From NCBI GenBank assembly GCA_002315735.1, contig DCIA01000004.1, positions 62,001-126,000 of the forward strand: 64,000 nucleotides of DNA, read 5' to 3'. Under the pieces are notes generated by a model. It was not told the origin of the DNA. It did no database searches and was given only the letters and a program-made list of their open reading frames with translations. The position numbers and the translations under genes are program-made. The stretch is from Clostridiales bacterium UBA1738 (GTDB lineage: Bacteria > Bacillota > Clostridia > UBA1381). Numbering within the stretch: position 1 is the first letter of the stretch; every line of letters begins with the position of its first letter. This document shows positions 16,283 through 26,674 of this stretch, piece by piece.

Positions 16283-17539
16283 TCTTCTTGAAAGAACATC
16301 CTTTTCATATTTTTGAACATCCGAAAGCCAATCAAGACCAACTTTTTTGCCTGTCTTTTGACAATAATAATCCCAAACAAGTGAGAATGGTGCAGCCTTA
16401 AATTCTTGTGTATATGCAAGTCTTGCAGAAACATCACCCGACGCTTCAATTTCTTTCATTTTTTCATTTGGTTGTAAAAGTGCATATAGCATAGCCTTTC
16501 TAACATTTCTAAGCCCGGTTACCCAAGCAGAAATTCTGTTGATTGATGCATCAAAGAAGTCTGTTGCAATATATGTATCTTTAAGTTTATCCATTCTTAC
16601 AAGTTCTTCCATAATTGCCTTTGTTTCATCATCAAATGCAACAACATGGTCGCTGTCCCATCTTACAGGACGCGAAACATGTAGCAAAACAGAATCCGAG
16701 AATGTAAATATAGATGATAGTTTTGCAGATACCATTTCAGTTGGGTGATAGTGACCTGTATCAAGTGTCATAATGATATGGTCTTTTTTTGCATTCATAA
16801 CATATCCCATACAGAATTCATGTGAGCCTACCGTATAACTTTCAACACCGATACCAAACACCTTAGATTCAATACCGTCAACAACACCCTTTACAAGTTT
16901 TGTTGCCTTGAAAATTTTATCATAACTATCTTTTAGTCTTAATCTTGGTGAAAGTGTATCGACCGGGAATTCCTTGTCGCCGTCAGGTGTCCAATGGTTA
17001 ATAACACAAGGTTTTCCTGTTGTTTTATAGAAATATTGTCCGATTTTTCTACATCTGATTCCGTGCTCTATCCAAAACTTTCTTGTTTCCTCATCTGCTG
17101 CTGACAAAGTGCCTTTTTCACTCTTTGGGTGTGAGAAATATGTAGGGTTAAAATCAAGACCTATTCCCTTTGCCTTTGCCCAATTTGCCCAGTTTTCAAA
17201 ATGTTTTGGTTCGATTTCATTTCTATCAACAAAAGTATCCGCTTCTTGATAATTTGCGTGAATATTTAGTTTCAATTCGCCGGGGATAAATTCCATAGCT
17301 TTTTCAATATCGGCACGCAATTCTTCCGGATTTCTTGCTGCTCCCGGATAGTTTCCTGTTGCTTGGATACCACCTGATAATCCACCGTCCTTTTTTTCAA
17401 ATCCGGCAACATCATCACCTTGCCAACAGTGCATTGAAATAGGTGTTTTATCGCAAATTTCTATTGCTTTATCAACATCGATTCCAAATTCTTTATAGTA
17501 TTCTTTTGCAAATTCATAACCTTTTTGAACATCACGCAT
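16280..17539 (-). CDS. rhaA: L-rhamnose isomerase
   Basis: RhaA converts L-rhamnose to L-rhamnulose with two divalent metals. The 419-residue protein has ISMHCWQGDDVAGFE, the metal-ligand region LDTGHYHPTEMVS, SRPVRWDSDHVV and DFFDASINRI. No rhamnulokinase or aldolase is next to it; the neighbours are a Nudix hydrolase and nucleotide-salvage genes, so rhamnose catabolism must be completed elsewhere. Confidence 0.95.
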   Translation of the reverse strand: MRDVQKGYEFAKEYYKEFGIDVDKAIEICDKTPISMHCWQGDDVAGFEKKDGGLSGGIQATGNYPGAARNPEELRADIEKAMEFIPGELKLNIHANYQEADTFVDRNEIEPKHFENWANWAKAKGIGLDFNPTYFSHPKSEKGTLSAADEETRKFWIEHGIRCRKIGQYFYKTTGKPCVINHWTPDGDKEFPVDTLSPRLRLKDSYDKIFKATKLVKGVVDGIESKVFGIGVESYTVGSHEFCMGYVMNAKKDHIIMTLDTGHYHPTEMVSAKLSSIFTFSDSVLLHVSRPVRWDSDHVVAFDDETKAIMEELVRMDKLKDTYIATDFFDASINRISAWVTGLRNVRKAMLYALLQPNEKMKEIEASGDVSARLAYTQEFKAAPFSLVWDYYCQKTGKKVGLDWLSDVQKYEKDVLSRR

Positions 17540-17543
17540 TTTT

Positions 17544-18086
17544 TTATTCTCCTTTGTTTTTTAAATTATATGTTGTAAGAATTCCAACTTGTGTTTTTGA
17601 ATCCTTAATCTCATTTGTTAGTACCATTTCAACCGCTTTTTCTAGCGGAACTTTTAAAACTTCCACAAATTCGCCGTCATCTAAATCTTGACCTACAAAT
17701 TTTAGATTTTCGGCTAAATAAATATGTATTTTTTCATTTAAGTAACCGGGTGACGGATATGTCTCTGAAATTTTTGTGAACTTTTCTGCAATAAATCCCG
17801 TTTCTTCTCTTAATTCTCGTTTGCCTGCCAAAAACGGGTCTTCATTCTTTTCAAGTTTTCCTGCAGGAATTTCTAAAAGTTCACTGTCAAATGGTTTTCT
17901 ATACTGTTTTACAAGCAAGACATTATTTTCATTATCGAGTGCAACAACACATGCTCCACCATTATGCAAGACTAACTCTCTTTCTGCAATTGTCCCGTCC
18001 GGCAAACGCACTGTATCATTTTTTACCTTAATAATTCGACCGTCATATATCTCTTTTGTAGAAATAGTTGTTTCAGTAAAATCCAT
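17544..18086 (-). CDS. Nudix hydrolase, ADP-ribose pyrophosphatase type
   Basis: The 180-residue protein carries the Nudix box with the order G-x5-E-x7-REL-x-EETG (AGKLEKNEDP then KRELREETGF) and a downstream PSPGYLNEKIHIYLA segment typical of ADP-ribose pyrophosphatase (NudF). It would split ADP-ribose to AMP and ribose 5-phosphate. It ends four bases before rhaA and starts just after mtnN. Confidence 0.9.
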   Translation of the reverse strand: MDFTETTISTKEIYDGRIIKVKNDTVRLPDGTIAERELVLHNGGACVVALDNENNVLLVKQYRKPFDSELLEIPAGKLEKNEDPFLAGKRELREETGFIAEKFTKISETYPSPGYLNEKIHIYLAENLKFVGQDLDDGEFVEVLKVPLEKAVEMVLTNEIKDSKTQVGILTTYNLKNKGE

Positions 18087-18088
18087 TA

Positions 18089-18781
18089 CTATTCCTCCAA
18101 AATACCGACAAACTTCTTTATTACATTAGTAGAATTTCTTGCCGCAATTTTCGTAAATGTAGGGAAATCCATAGTTGCTCCGCCGTTTGCTTTGTCGCTC
18201 ATGGCACGGATTACGGTAAATGGCACATTGTTTACATAGCAAACATGCCCTATACTTCCGCCTTCCATTTCACAAGCTTTTGCATCAAAGTTTGTTTTAA
18301 TGTAATTCTTTTTATCATCACTTGCAACAAACTGGTCGCCTGAGGCAATAACACCCACCGAATAATTAATTCCGACAGCCTTTACGGCCTCAATAAGTTT
18401 ATTTTTCATTTCAACATTTGTAGGAATTTTTACGATATTAATATCTGATAACATACCAACCGGATCGCCGAGAGGAGATATATCCATATCATGCTGAACA
18501 ACACTGTCTGCTATTACAACATCGCCAATATCAAGAGTTTCATCAAGACATCCGGCAACACCAATATTAATAATCATATCAGGTTTATATTTTAAAATCA
18601 TTGCTTCGGTGCAAATTGCCGAAAAAACCTTTCCTATACCACATTTTGCAACAACTGCTTTCTCGTTTCCTAAATCACCAACACAGAAATCTATACCACT
18701 AATACTTTCTTCTGTTTTGTTTGTGAGTAAAGCTTTTAGACTTTCGACTTCTATATCCATTGCTCCTATTATCCCAAGCAT
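18089..18781 (-). CDS. mtnN: 5'-methylthioadenosine/S-adenosylhomocysteine nucleosidase
   Basis: MtnN releases adenine from methylthioadenosine and S-adenosylhomocysteine. Seen are MLGIIGAMDIEVESL, INIGVAGCLDETLDIGDVV and the substrate-binding EMEGGSIGHVC. The 230 residues match the family. The neighbouring phosphoribosyltransferase could salvage the adenine it releases. Confidence 0.95.
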   Translation of the reverse strand: MLGIIGAMDIEVESLKALLTNKTEESISGIDFCVGDLGNEKAVVAKCGIGKVFSAICTEAMILKYKPDMIINIGVAGCLDETLDIGDVVIADSVVQHDMDISPLGDPVGMLSDINIVKIPTNVEMKNKLIEAVKAVGINYSVGVIASGDQFVASDDKKNYIKTNFDAKACEMEGGSIGHVCYVNNVPFTVIRAMSDKANGGATMDFPTFTKIAARNSTNVIKKFVGILEE

Positions 18782-18793
18782 AATAAAATCCTC

Positions 18794-19342
18794 CTATAAT
18801 AATGGTAGAGGATGAACAAATACGATATCATCACGAATTGCAGCATCTCCCTCTGCAAAAACAAATGCTTTTCCGTAAACATTCGCACCGACTTGATTTA
18901 AAATATTTTCAATAGCCGTAAGTGAAGAACCTGTTGAAACAACATCATCAACAATTAGAACATTTTTGCCTTTTAGTTTTGAGATTTGCCCGTTATCCAA
19001 GTGTAAATAATGTGGATTTTTTGTTGTGTATGTATCAACCATAGCCTTTGTTACATTTGGGTGATATATCTTTTGTTCTTTTCTTAAAATTGACATTTCA
19101 ACACCTAAATATTCTGCAATTTGATATGCCAAAATAACACCTTTTGTTTCTGCCGATAATACTGCATCAACCTTTGATAAATCAATATTTGATTTTTTTA
19201 GTGTTTCAAATAATTCTATACTTGCATCCTTTGCCAAATTTGAAGAAGAAAGCATATCGAAAACTGCGATTGAAAGACCCGGTTTGATTTCAACAATCGG
19301 TAGTCCGTATTCCTTTCCGTTTAATATTACCTTATGTTCCAT
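18794..19342 (-). CDS. Purine phosphoribosyltransferase, adenine-PRTase-like
   Basis: The PRPP-binding motif VLIVDDVVSTGSSL and a preceding VLSAETKGVILAYQIAEYLG give a type I phosphoribosyltransferase of the Apt/PurR-C-terminal/Xpt type, 182 residues. The start has CGGAGATGATTTT upstream. It lies in an apparent operon with mtnN, which makes adenine the likely substrate, although xanthine PRTase cannot be excluded from sequence alone. Confidence 0.85.
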   Translation of the reverse strand: MEHKVILNGKEYGLPIVEIKPGLSIAVFDMLSSSNLAKDASIELFETLKKSNIDLSKVDAVLSAETKGVILAYQIAEYLGVEMSILRKEQKIYHPNVTKAMVDTYTTKNPHYLHLDNGQISKLKGKNVLIVDDVVSTGSSLTAIENILNQVGANVYGKAFVFAEGDAAIRDDIVFVHPLPLL

Positions 19343-19419
19343 AAAATCATCTCCGAAATTTAATTATTACTTATGAATTATATCACATTAAATACATAAT
19401 TACAACCTTTTTTTTACTA

Positions 19420-19448
19420 TTGACTATTTATTTCTAATGTGTTAAAAT
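19420..19448 (+). promoter_or_regulatory. Promoter of the gdpP-rplI-dnaB run
   Basis: TTGACT (19420-19425) and TAAAAT (19443-19448) are 17 bases apart, about 60 bases before the gdpP start. Confidence 0.65.
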
Positions 19449-19508
19449 GATAAAATAAGTATATTATTGTTGAATTGGTAATAATTGTCTTAACTTAGAG
19501 GAGAAATT

Positions 19509-21512
19509 ATGATTAATCGTAAAGAAAATACTGCTCAATTTTGGGGTTTGATTCTATCCGATTTTCTTTTAATCGGTGCGGGAATATTAAAGTTTTTTGA
19601 TAAAGATTATTTTACTTTTATAATTTTCATTTTAACAGCTTTAATTTTGACTTGTTTTTCAGTTGTTTTTACATTGAAGAATAAGAGCGAATTTTCACAT
19701 TATATCAAGATGATTACCGATACTCGTGAAGGTATGTCGGGGGACGCTATAAGCAAATTTCCATTACCTATGGCAATTTTGCAAATAGACGGAAAAATTG
19801 CATGGTTTAACGATTTATTTTCTGAGATGTTATCTTCTTCTGACCTTTATGGCGTTGTTATTAGTGATATTATGCCTGAACTTCGTTGGTCCGAAATCTT
19901 AAAATCAAAAGGAAGTATTTCAACCTACGGAACTTATAAAGGCAAAAAGTATAATGTCGTAGGCGATATTATAGAAAACGAAAATTCAACCTCAGATAAG
20001 CCAAACTATACGGTTTTATTATATTTTATTGATAAAACCGAAATTGAATCGTTAACAAAAAAATATGAAAACGAAAAAATTGATGTTGCCATAATTAACA
20101 TTGATAACTATGACGAAATTTTTCAAAAAATGGAAGATGTCGAGGCTCAGCAAACTATGGCTAGCATAAACAAATATTTAATTGCTTGGGTTTCGGAAAG
20201 TTCAGGCGTTTTAAAAAAGACTGAAAGAGATAGATATCTTGTTCTTTTTGAACATCAATATTTAAAAAACTATATTCAAAAGAAGTTTGATATTTTAGAA
20301 AATGTAAGAAAAGTCGGCGATAAATTAAAACTTCCAATTACTATCAGTATCGGTATCGGTGTTGGAGGCTCAATATCTGAAAATAACATAAATGCTCGTG
20401 CAGCAATTGATATGGCTCTTGGTCGTGGCGGTGACCAAACAGCCATTAAAGATATGTCACAATACAATTTTTATGGTGGAATTGCAAAGGATTATGAAAA
20501 AAGCACAAGAGTTAAAACAAGAGCTTTTTCCGTTGCCTTTAAAGAGTTTATCCAAAATTCTGATAATGTAATATTTATGGCACATCAAAACCTTGATTAT
20601 GATGCTTTTGGCGCTGCAATCGGTCTTCAAAGAGCAGTTAGACTTTTAAATAAGACACCATACATTGTAGTTGATAACTCCCCTGCTATTTCCAATCTTT
20701 ATGATGAGGCTGAAAAAATCGAAGAATACAAAAACTTATTTGTGACTACTGAAAATGCAGAAGATGTTATAACCGAAAATTCATTGCTTGTAATTTTGGA
20801 TACGCATAGGCCTTCACTGCTTCCAAATGAGAACTTACTTTCTAAAACAAATAACATTGTTCTTATTGACCATCACAGACGAAGCACCGATTTTATAAGC
20901 AATACTGCACTTGTTTACCACGAACCATATGCTTCATCTACTTGCGAAATTGCGACAGAAATTTTGCAGTATATTGACACTGACAAAAAATTCCTACCAT
21001 TTGAAGCAAAGGCATTATATGCAGGCATTTTGATGGATACAAAGAATTTTAGCATAAAAACCGGTGTCAGAACTTTTGAATCTGCTTCATATTTGAGGCG
21101 CTATGGACTTAATACTACAGAAGTCAGACGACTCTTTAATTCGGACAAAGATGATTACATTCACCGTTCTGAAATTATTAAAAATTCAGAAGTTATTGCA
21201 GACAAAATGCTTGTTTCTGCTTGTAAAACCACCTACCCAAATATGCGTGTAATATCTTCTCAAGCAGCTGACGAAATGCTTAATCTATCAGGTATTACTG
21301 CGGCATTTGTTTTGTATCCAAGTGAAAATGAAATTTGTCTTTCAGCACGCTCTTTGGGTGACATAAATGTTCAATTAATTGCCGAAAAACTTGGTGGTGG
21401 TGGTCACGCAACCATTGCAGGCGCACAATTTAAATCGAAAAACATCGACGAGGTTTTAACTTTGTTAAAAGATAGTATAAATGAATATATTAAAGACAGT
21501 GGAAAGGATTGA
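19509..21512 (+). CDS. gdpP: Cyclic-di-AMP phosphodiesterase GdpP
   Basis: The 667 residues comprise two N-terminal membrane segments (about 12-55), a PAS-like sensor, a degenerate GGDEF domain, and DHH/DHHA1 catalytic domains with QNLDYDAFGAA (near 358), IDHHRRS (near 453) and GGGGHATIAGAQ near 627. GdpP hydrolyses c-di-AMP and so sets osmolyte and cell-wall homeostasis. Order gdpP-rplI-dnaB is conserved. AGAGGAGA precedes the ATG. Confidence 0.95.
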   Translation: MINRKENTAQFWGLILSDFLLIGAGILKFFDKDYFTFIIFILTALILTCFSVVFTLKNKSEFSHYIKMITDTREGMSGDAISKFPLPMAILQIDGKIAWFNDLFSEMLSSSDLYGVVISDIMPELRWSEILKSKGSISTYGTYKGKKYNVVGDIIENENSTSDKPNYTVLLYFIDKTEIESLTKKYENEKIDVAIINIDNYDEIFQKMEDVEAQQTMASINKYLIAWVSESSGVLKKTERDRYLVLFEHQYLKNYIQKKFDILENVRKVGDKLKLPITISIGIGVGGSISENNINARAAIDMALGRGGDQTAIKDMSQYNFYGGIAKDYEKSTRVKTRAFSVAFKEFIQNSDNVIFMAHQNLDYDAFGAAIGLQRAVRLLNKTPYIVVDNSPAISNLYDEAEKIEEYKNLFVTTENAEDVITENSLLVILDTHRPSLLPNENLLSKTNNIVLIDHHRRSTDFISNTALVYHEPYASSTCEIATEILQYIDTDKKFLPFEAKALYAGILMDTKNFSIKTGVRTFESASYLRRYGLNTTEVRRLFNSDKDDYIHRSEIIKNSEVIADKMLVSACKTTYPNMRVISSQAADEMLNLSGITAAFVLYPSENEICLSARSLGDINVQLIAEKLGGGGHATIAGAQFKSKNIDEVLTLLKDSINEYIKDSGKD

Positions 21513-21516
21513 TATT

Positions 21517-21963
21517 ATGAAAGTTATTTTAAATCAAGATGTAAAAGGACAAGGTAAAAAAGGACAACTTGTTGAAGTTTCTGATGGATTTGCGAGAAAC
21601 TACTTATTACCAAGAAAGTTGGCTGTTGAGGCTAATAATTCAAATATTAATATATTAAATGGAAAGAATGATTCCGAAGCACATCGTAAACAAGTTGCAC
21701 TAGATGAGGCAACAGCTCAAAAAGAGAAAATGGAGCAAATCGAAGTAAAACTTACTGCAAAAGCAGGCGAAAACGGTAAACTTTTCGGCTCTATAACATC
21801 AAAAGATGTTGCAGATGCATTAACTAATCAACATCACATAAAGCTTGATAAAAAGAAATTTGTTATGCCTGACGGCATCAAAGTTTTGGGTACAACAGTA
21901 GTTGAAGTCAAAATTCACCCAGGTGTTATCGGAAAACTAAAAGTAGTAGTAACTGAACAATAA
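21517..21963 (+). CDS. rplI: Ribosomal protein bL9
   Basis: The protein starts MKVILNQDVKGQGKKGQLVE and contains the bL9 signature GFARNYLLPRKLAVEA. The start at 21517 is chosen over an upstream in-frame ATG inside gdpP because it gives the universal N-terminus; GAAAGGATTGATATT precedes it. Confidence 0.97.
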   Translation: MKVILNQDVKGQGKKGQLVEVSDGFARNYLLPRKLAVEANNSNINILNGKNDSEAHRKQVALDEATAQKEKMEQIEVKLTAKAGENGKLFGSITSKDVADALTNQHHIKLDKKKFVMPDGIKVLGTTVVEVKIHPGVIGKLKVVVTEQ

Positions 21964-21993
21964 TATTTGATTTTTTACAAAAGGAAAATAATT

Positions 21994-23367
21994 ATGGCAA
22001 ACTCAAATAACATTCACGATTTGGAGCTTCCTAACAGTTTGGAGGCCGAAAAAGCTGTAATCGGTTGTATTCTTCAAGACAAGACATCTCTTGCTTCTGC
22101 GCTTGAGATTCTTTCCTATACCGATTTTTATTATGATGCAAATCGAGAAATTTTTAAAATTGCCGTTGAACTTTTTAACGAGAATGTTCCTGTTGATATT
22201 GTCACAATTAGCGACAGATTAACAAGACATGATAAACTTGATGCGGTTGGTGGTATCACCTATTTAGCTTCTATTGCTCAGAGCATTTCCACAACCGAAA
22301 ATTTGATTTATTATGCGAATATTATTCAAGAAAAATCTGTTCTTCGCAAACTTTCAGATGCTGCCGGTAAAATCAAAGGTCTTTCAACAGGTCAAGATGG
22401 CGAATCGGCAAAGCTTTTGTCAGAAGCAGAACGTATTATCTATGACATTTCTTCAGACCGTGAAAAGTCCGGTATATCACCAATTAAAGATATCCTTTTA
22501 CCAACCTATGAAGAAATGGTTGAAAATGCGCAAAACCCTAACAAATTAACCGGTGTTGACACAGGATTTGATGAACTTAATTATCGTACAGGCGGATTTC
22601 ATGGTGGCGAACTTATCCTAATCGCAGGGCGTCCCGGTATGGGAAAATCAAGTTTTGCAGTTAATATTGCAGAAGCCGCCGCTATTCGTGACGGAAACCC
22701 GGTTGCAATCTTTAATCTGGAAATGCCAAAATCAATGATTGTACAAAGAATACTATGCTCGCAAGCATATATAGATTCACAAAAACTATTGTCAGGAAAG
22801 TTTGAAGGCGAAGATTGGGCAAGACTTGGAAAAGTTCTTGATAAAATCGCTTCTGCCCCACTTTATATTGACGACTCTTCTAATATTACTGTTTCGGAAA
22901 TTCATGCAAAATGTCAACGCTTAAAGCAAACTCATGGACTTTCTATGGTTGTAATTGACTATCTTCAACTTATGCAAGACGATTCACATTCAGAATCTCG
23001 TCAGGTTGAGGTATCATCTATTTCTCGTGCGCTTAAAATTATGTCAAAAGAGCTTGGAGTTCCTGTTTTGGCACTGTCGCAGTTGTCCCGTGCAAACGAA
23101 GCAAGAAAAGATAAAAGACCAATGCTTTCAGATATTCGTGAATCGGGTTCTATTGAACAGGACGCAGATATGGTTATCTTTATATATCGTGATGATTACT
23201 ATAACCCTGACAGTAAAGATAAAAATGTAGCAGAAATAATCATCGCAAAGCACAGAAAAGGCGAAGCCGGCACATTTAAACTTGGCTGGCAAGGTAGATA
23301 CACAAAGTTTGTAAATATTGATTATCATGCAGAAAGTGATGCTCCGGCAGATCAGGATACGGAATAA
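21994..23367 (+). CDS. dnaB: Replicative DNA helicase DnaB (DnaC in Bacillus)
   Basis: The replicative helicase has the N-terminal domain beginning with LELPNSLEAEKAVIGCILQD, Walker A GRPGMGKSSFA near residue 212, VVIDYLQLM, LALSQLSRANEAR and SGSIEQDADMVIF. The start at 21994 has AAGGAAAATAATT upstream; nine extra codons upstream look untranslated. The tilS start follows directly after its stop. Confidence 0.97.
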   Translation: MANSNNIHDLELPNSLEAEKAVIGCILQDKTSLASALEILSYTDFYYDANREIFKIAVELFNENVPVDIVTISDRLTRHDKLDAVGGITYLASIAQSISTTENLIYYANIIQEKSVLRKLSDAAGKIKGLSTGQDGESAKLLSEAERIIYDISSDREKSGISPIKDILLPTYEEMVENAQNPNKLTGVDTGFDELNYRTGGFHGGELILIAGRPGMGKSSFAVNIAEAAAIRDGNPVAIFNLEMPKSMIVQRILCSQAYIDSQKLLSGKFEGEDWARLGKVLDKIASAPLYIDDSSNITVSEIHAKCQRLKQTHGLSMVVIDYLQLMQDDSHSESRQVEVSSISRALKIMSKELGVPVLALSQLSRANEARKDKRPMLSDIRESGSIEQDADMVIFIYRDDYYNPDSKDKNVAEIIIAKHRKGEAGTFKLGWQGRYTKFVNIDYHAESDAPADQDTE

Positions 23368-24663
23368 ATGGATATTATTAAATGTGTTGAGAAAGCAATA
23401 ATTAAACACAACTTAATACAAAATGGTGATAGAGTTTTGGTGGCTTTATCCGGCGGAAGTGATTCTATAACCCTTTTATTTACGCTTAATTCCTTAAAGG
23501 ACAAGTTAGGCATTACGCTTGGTGCTTGCCATGTTAATCATATGCTCCGTGACAGCGCTGACCGTGATATGCAATTTTGCAATGAAGTATGTAAAAGGCT
23601 CGGAATAGAATTTCACATATTAAAAAAGGACATTAAAACAGAGTCAAAAAAACATGGTAAAAGCGAAGAACTTTATGCTCGTGAAGTAAGATACAATTTC
23701 TTTAAAAGTCTTAATTATGACAAAATTGCAACTGCACACAATAAAAATGATAACGCAGAGACCATACTTCATAATTTCATGCGTGGTTCTTCCCTTCAAG
23801 GTTTATCAGGAATTCCGTATAAAAGAGGCAATATCGTAAGACCACTTCTTGATATAACAAAACAAGAAATTAATACTTTTTGCAAAGAAATGGGCATTGA
23901 TTTTGTCCTTGATGAAACCAATCTAAAACCGATTTATACAAGAAATAAAATTCGCCTTAATTTAATTCCTGAGATAGAAGAAAATTTTAATCCAAACTTT
24001 ATTAACACTGTTACTTCTAACTCGGTAATGGTACAAGAAGACTGCGAATATCTTGATAATATCGCTAAATCTTCTTATACCGATGAAATTTTAGTAGATG
24101 ATGTTTCAAAATATCCTGCATCAATTTTAAGGAGAATGATAGAACTTCACTATAAAAAATCGGCAAATTCTGATAAAAACTTATCCGGTTTATATATTTA
24201 CAATATAATAGATTTATTAAAATCAAACGAAACAGGAAAGCAAATTGACCTTCCAAATTATTACAGCGCCTATATTTCATATGGAAAGCTCATTATTGAA
24301 AAGAAAACAAAAAAATTAGAATTTGAATACAAAATCATTCCAAATGTTCCGCTCTGTATAACTGAGATTGGCAAAGAAATACTTTTAAAAGAAGATAAAA
24401 ACGGAAAAATTTTTCTTGATACAACAGACAATCTAATAATACGAAATAAAAGAAATGGCGATATTTTTTATCCTACTAAAATGTCAGGCAAAAAGAAATT
24501 GTCCGATTTTTTTACAGATAAAAAAATCCCCAAAAAAGAACGAGAACAAATTCCACTACTACTTTCAAACTCTAAAATTGTTTCTGTAATCGGATATAGA
24601 AATGACAGAAATTTTGAAAACGGCAGTGGTAAACAATACAAAATAATAGTTAAGGAGATATAA
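23368..24663 (+). CDS. tilS: tRNA(Ile)-lysidine synthase
   Basis: TilS converts C34 of tRNA-Ile(CAU) to lysidine. The PP-loop ALSGGSDSITLL lies near residue 27, followed by CHVNHMLRDSADRD and ATAHNKNDNAETIL. The C-terminal domain (LSDFFTDKKIPKKERE) is complete. It begins immediately after the dnaB stop (TAAATG). Unlike in many Firmicutes, hpt does not stand between tilS and ftsH; it lies at 33495. Confidence 0.95.
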   Translation: MDIIKCVEKAIIKHNLIQNGDRVLVALSGGSDSITLLFTLNSLKDKLGITLGACHVNHMLRDSADRDMQFCNEVCKRLGIEFHILKKDIKTESKKHGKSEELYAREVRYNFFKSLNYDKIATAHNKNDNAETILHNFMRGSSLQGLSGIPYKRGNIVRPLLDITKQEINTFCKEMGIDFVLDETNLKPIYTRNKIRLNLIPEIEENFNPNFINTVTSNSVMVQEDCEYLDNIAKSSYTDEILVDDVSKYPASILRRMIELHYKKSANSDKNLSGLYIYNIIDLLKSNETGKQIDLPNYYSAYISYGKLIIEKKTKKLEFEYKIIPNVPLCITEIGKEILLKEDKNGKIFLDTTDNLIIRNKRNGDIFYPTKMSGKKKLSDFFTDKKIPKKEREQIPLLLSNSKIVSVIGYRNDRNFENGSGKQYKIIVKEI

Positions 24664-24664
24664 A

Positions 24665-26485
24665 ATGCCCGATAGACGACGAAGTTTTTTTAGTTGGATA
24701 CTGATTGCACTAATTATTGCAACGATTTTTTCCTTTGTGCAAGAGTTTTCTGACAAGACCATACATTCTGACTACTCAACACTGCTAAAATGTATTAAAA
24801 ATGGTGCAGTTTCAGAACTTTACATTGACCGGACTACAGCAAAAGCAGTAGTTGGTGAAGATATTATATCTTGTGAAATACCTTCATATGATGTTTTAGA
24901 AAAAGACGCAGGCGAAGAATTAAGAGATTTAATTCAAAACGACAAATTAAAATATAAAATTGCAGAAAAGAGGGTTTCATGGGTTGATTACGCTCTTCCG
25001 ATAACCTCAATTCTTACACTTTTGTTATTTGTTATTTTCTTATTTGCGCAAGGAAGCGGAAAAGGTGCTGCAAACTTTACAAAAAGTCGTGCCAGGCTTG
25101 ATACTGCCGGCGAAAAATCTATAAAATTTTCGGATGTTGCAGGTGCAGATGAAGAAAAACAAGAATTAGAAGAAATTGTTGAATTTTTAAAAAGCCCACA
25201 AAAGTTTATTGCTCTCGGTGCGAGAATACCAAAAGGTGTTTTGTTGGTAGGCCCTCCCGGAACAGGCAAAACGCTTCTTGCAAGGGCAGTTGCAGGCGAA
25301 GCAGAAGTTCCATTTTATTCTATATCCGGTTCTGATTTTGTTGAACTTTATGTTGGTGTTGGTGCTTCTCGTGTTCGTGATATGTTTCAACAAGCAAAAA
25401 AGACAAAACCATGTATTATTTTTATTGACGAAATCGATGCTGTGGGTCGTCAGCGTGGTGCAGGAATGGGTGGCGGTCATGATGAGCGTGAGCAAACCTT
25501 AAATCAACTTTTGGTTGAAATGGATGGATTTGGTAAAAATGAAGGCATAATTATTATGGCTGCAACAAACCGACCTGACATTCTTGATAAAGCTCTACTT
25601 CGTCCCGGCAGATTTGATAGACAAATTGTAGTTGATAGACCTGACTCAAAAGGTCGCGAAGAAATTTTCAAAATCCATGCAAGAAACAAAAATCTTTCAA
25701 AGGATATTGATCTTTCAAAGATTGCAAAGGAAACATCAGGTTATACGGGTGCGGATATTGAAAATGTATTGAATGAAGCAGCAATTTATGCAGCAATTCG
25801 AAATAAAACCGAGATCGATGAACAAGATATTGAAGATGCGAATATTAAAGTAATGATGGGGCCACAAAAGAAATCCCATATAATTACAGAAAAAGAAAAA
25901 AGGCTTACAGCTTACCACGAAGCAGGCCATGCACTACTCACAAAGTTAATTTCAACCCGTGATACAGTCCGTCAAGTTTCAATAATTCCAAGAGGCCGTG
26001 CAGGCGGATTTACTATGTCTATCCCTGATGATGATTCTATGTATATCGCAAAAAATGATATGCTAAATGAAATTGTAATCTTGCTGGGCGGCAGAGTTTC
26101 GGAAGAACTTACAATGGACGATATTACAACAGGTGCTTCATCAGATTTAAAACGTGCAACAACACTAGCACACGACATAGTTTCAAAATATGGTATGTGT
26201 GAAAATGTTGGTCCTATCTGCTATGACAATGAAGAAGAAGTTTTCTTAGGCCGTGACTATGGTCATTCTAAACAGTATTCCGAAATGATTGCCTCTCAAA
26301 TCGACAAAGAGGTTGAATCTCTTTTAAATAGAGAATACGAAAGAGCAAAAAAAATATTATCCGAAAATATGGATAAACTAACAAGGATTGCAGAAGCTTT
26401 GTTGAAATTTGAAACACTAAATGAGACAGAGTTTTTGAAATATTTTAATAATGAAGGAGATAAAAACAATGAAACAAGTAACTAA
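24665..26485 (+). CDS. ftsH: ATP-dependent zinc metalloprotease FtsH
   Basis: FtsH degrades unstable membrane and cytosolic proteins. Two membrane segments (about 10-25 and 110-130) flank an extracytoplasmic domain. The AAA module has GPPGTGKT near 196, IIFIDEIDAVGRQRG and the arginine-finger region RPGRFDRQ; the zinc site HEAGH lies at 417-421. The 606 residues are normal. The 3' end overlaps the next gene. Confidence 0.97.
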   Translation: MPDRRRSFFSWILIALIIATIFSFVQEFSDKTIHSDYSTLLKCIKNGAVSELYIDRTTAKAVVGEDIISCEIPSYDVLEKDAGEELRDLIQNDKLKYKIAEKRVSWVDYALPITSILTLLLFVIFLFAQGSGKGAANFTKSRARLDTAGEKSIKFSDVAGADEEKQELEEIVEFLKSPQKFIALGARIPKGVLLVGPPGTGKTLLARAVAGEAEVPFYSISGSDFVELYVGVGASRVRDMFQQAKKTKPCIIFIDEIDAVGRQRGAGMGGGHDEREQTLNQLLVEMDGFGKNEGIIIMAATNRPDILDKALLRPGRFDRQIVVDRPDSKGREEIFKIHARNKNLSKDIDLSKIAKETSGYTGADIENVLNEAAIYAAIRNKTEIDEQDIEDANIKVMMGPQKKSHIITEKEKRLTAYHEAGHALLTKLISTRDTVRQVSIIPRGRAGGFTMSIPDDDSMYIAKNDMLNEIVILLGGRVSEELTMDDITTGASSDLKRATTLAHDIVSKYGMCENVGPICYDNEEEVFLGRDYGHSKQYSEMIASQIDKEVESLLNREYERAKKILSENMDKLTRIAEALLKFETLNETEFLKYFNNEGDKNNETSN

Positions 26486-26672
26486 GGATATGATTATAAG
26501 GGACGTATTATCGCTAGACCCTGGTTGTGCTGATTTCTTATTAGCAATCGGTATGCACTGCCTAGGTTGCCCATCTGCAAGCGGTGAATCTCTTGAAATG
26601 GCTTGTGCCGTTCACGGTGCTGATGTAGATAAACTAGTTGATGATTTAAATAAATATTTAGCAGGCAAATAA
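26469..26672 (+). CDS. DUF1858 (hybrid-cluster-protein-associated) small protein
   Basis: This 67-residue protein (MKQVTKDMIIRDVLSLDPGC, then GMHCLGCPSASGESLEMAC) is a DUF1858 domain with the conserved DP-G and CxxC pattern, common in anaerobes. It may bind a metal or take part in redox chemistry; function is not established. It overlaps the end of ftsH by 17 bases, with GGAG nine bases before its ATG. Confidence 0.85.
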   Translation: MKQVTKDMIIRDVLSLDPGCADFLLAIGMHCLGCPSASGESLEMACAVHGADVDKLVDDLNKYLAGK

Positions 26673-26674
26673 TT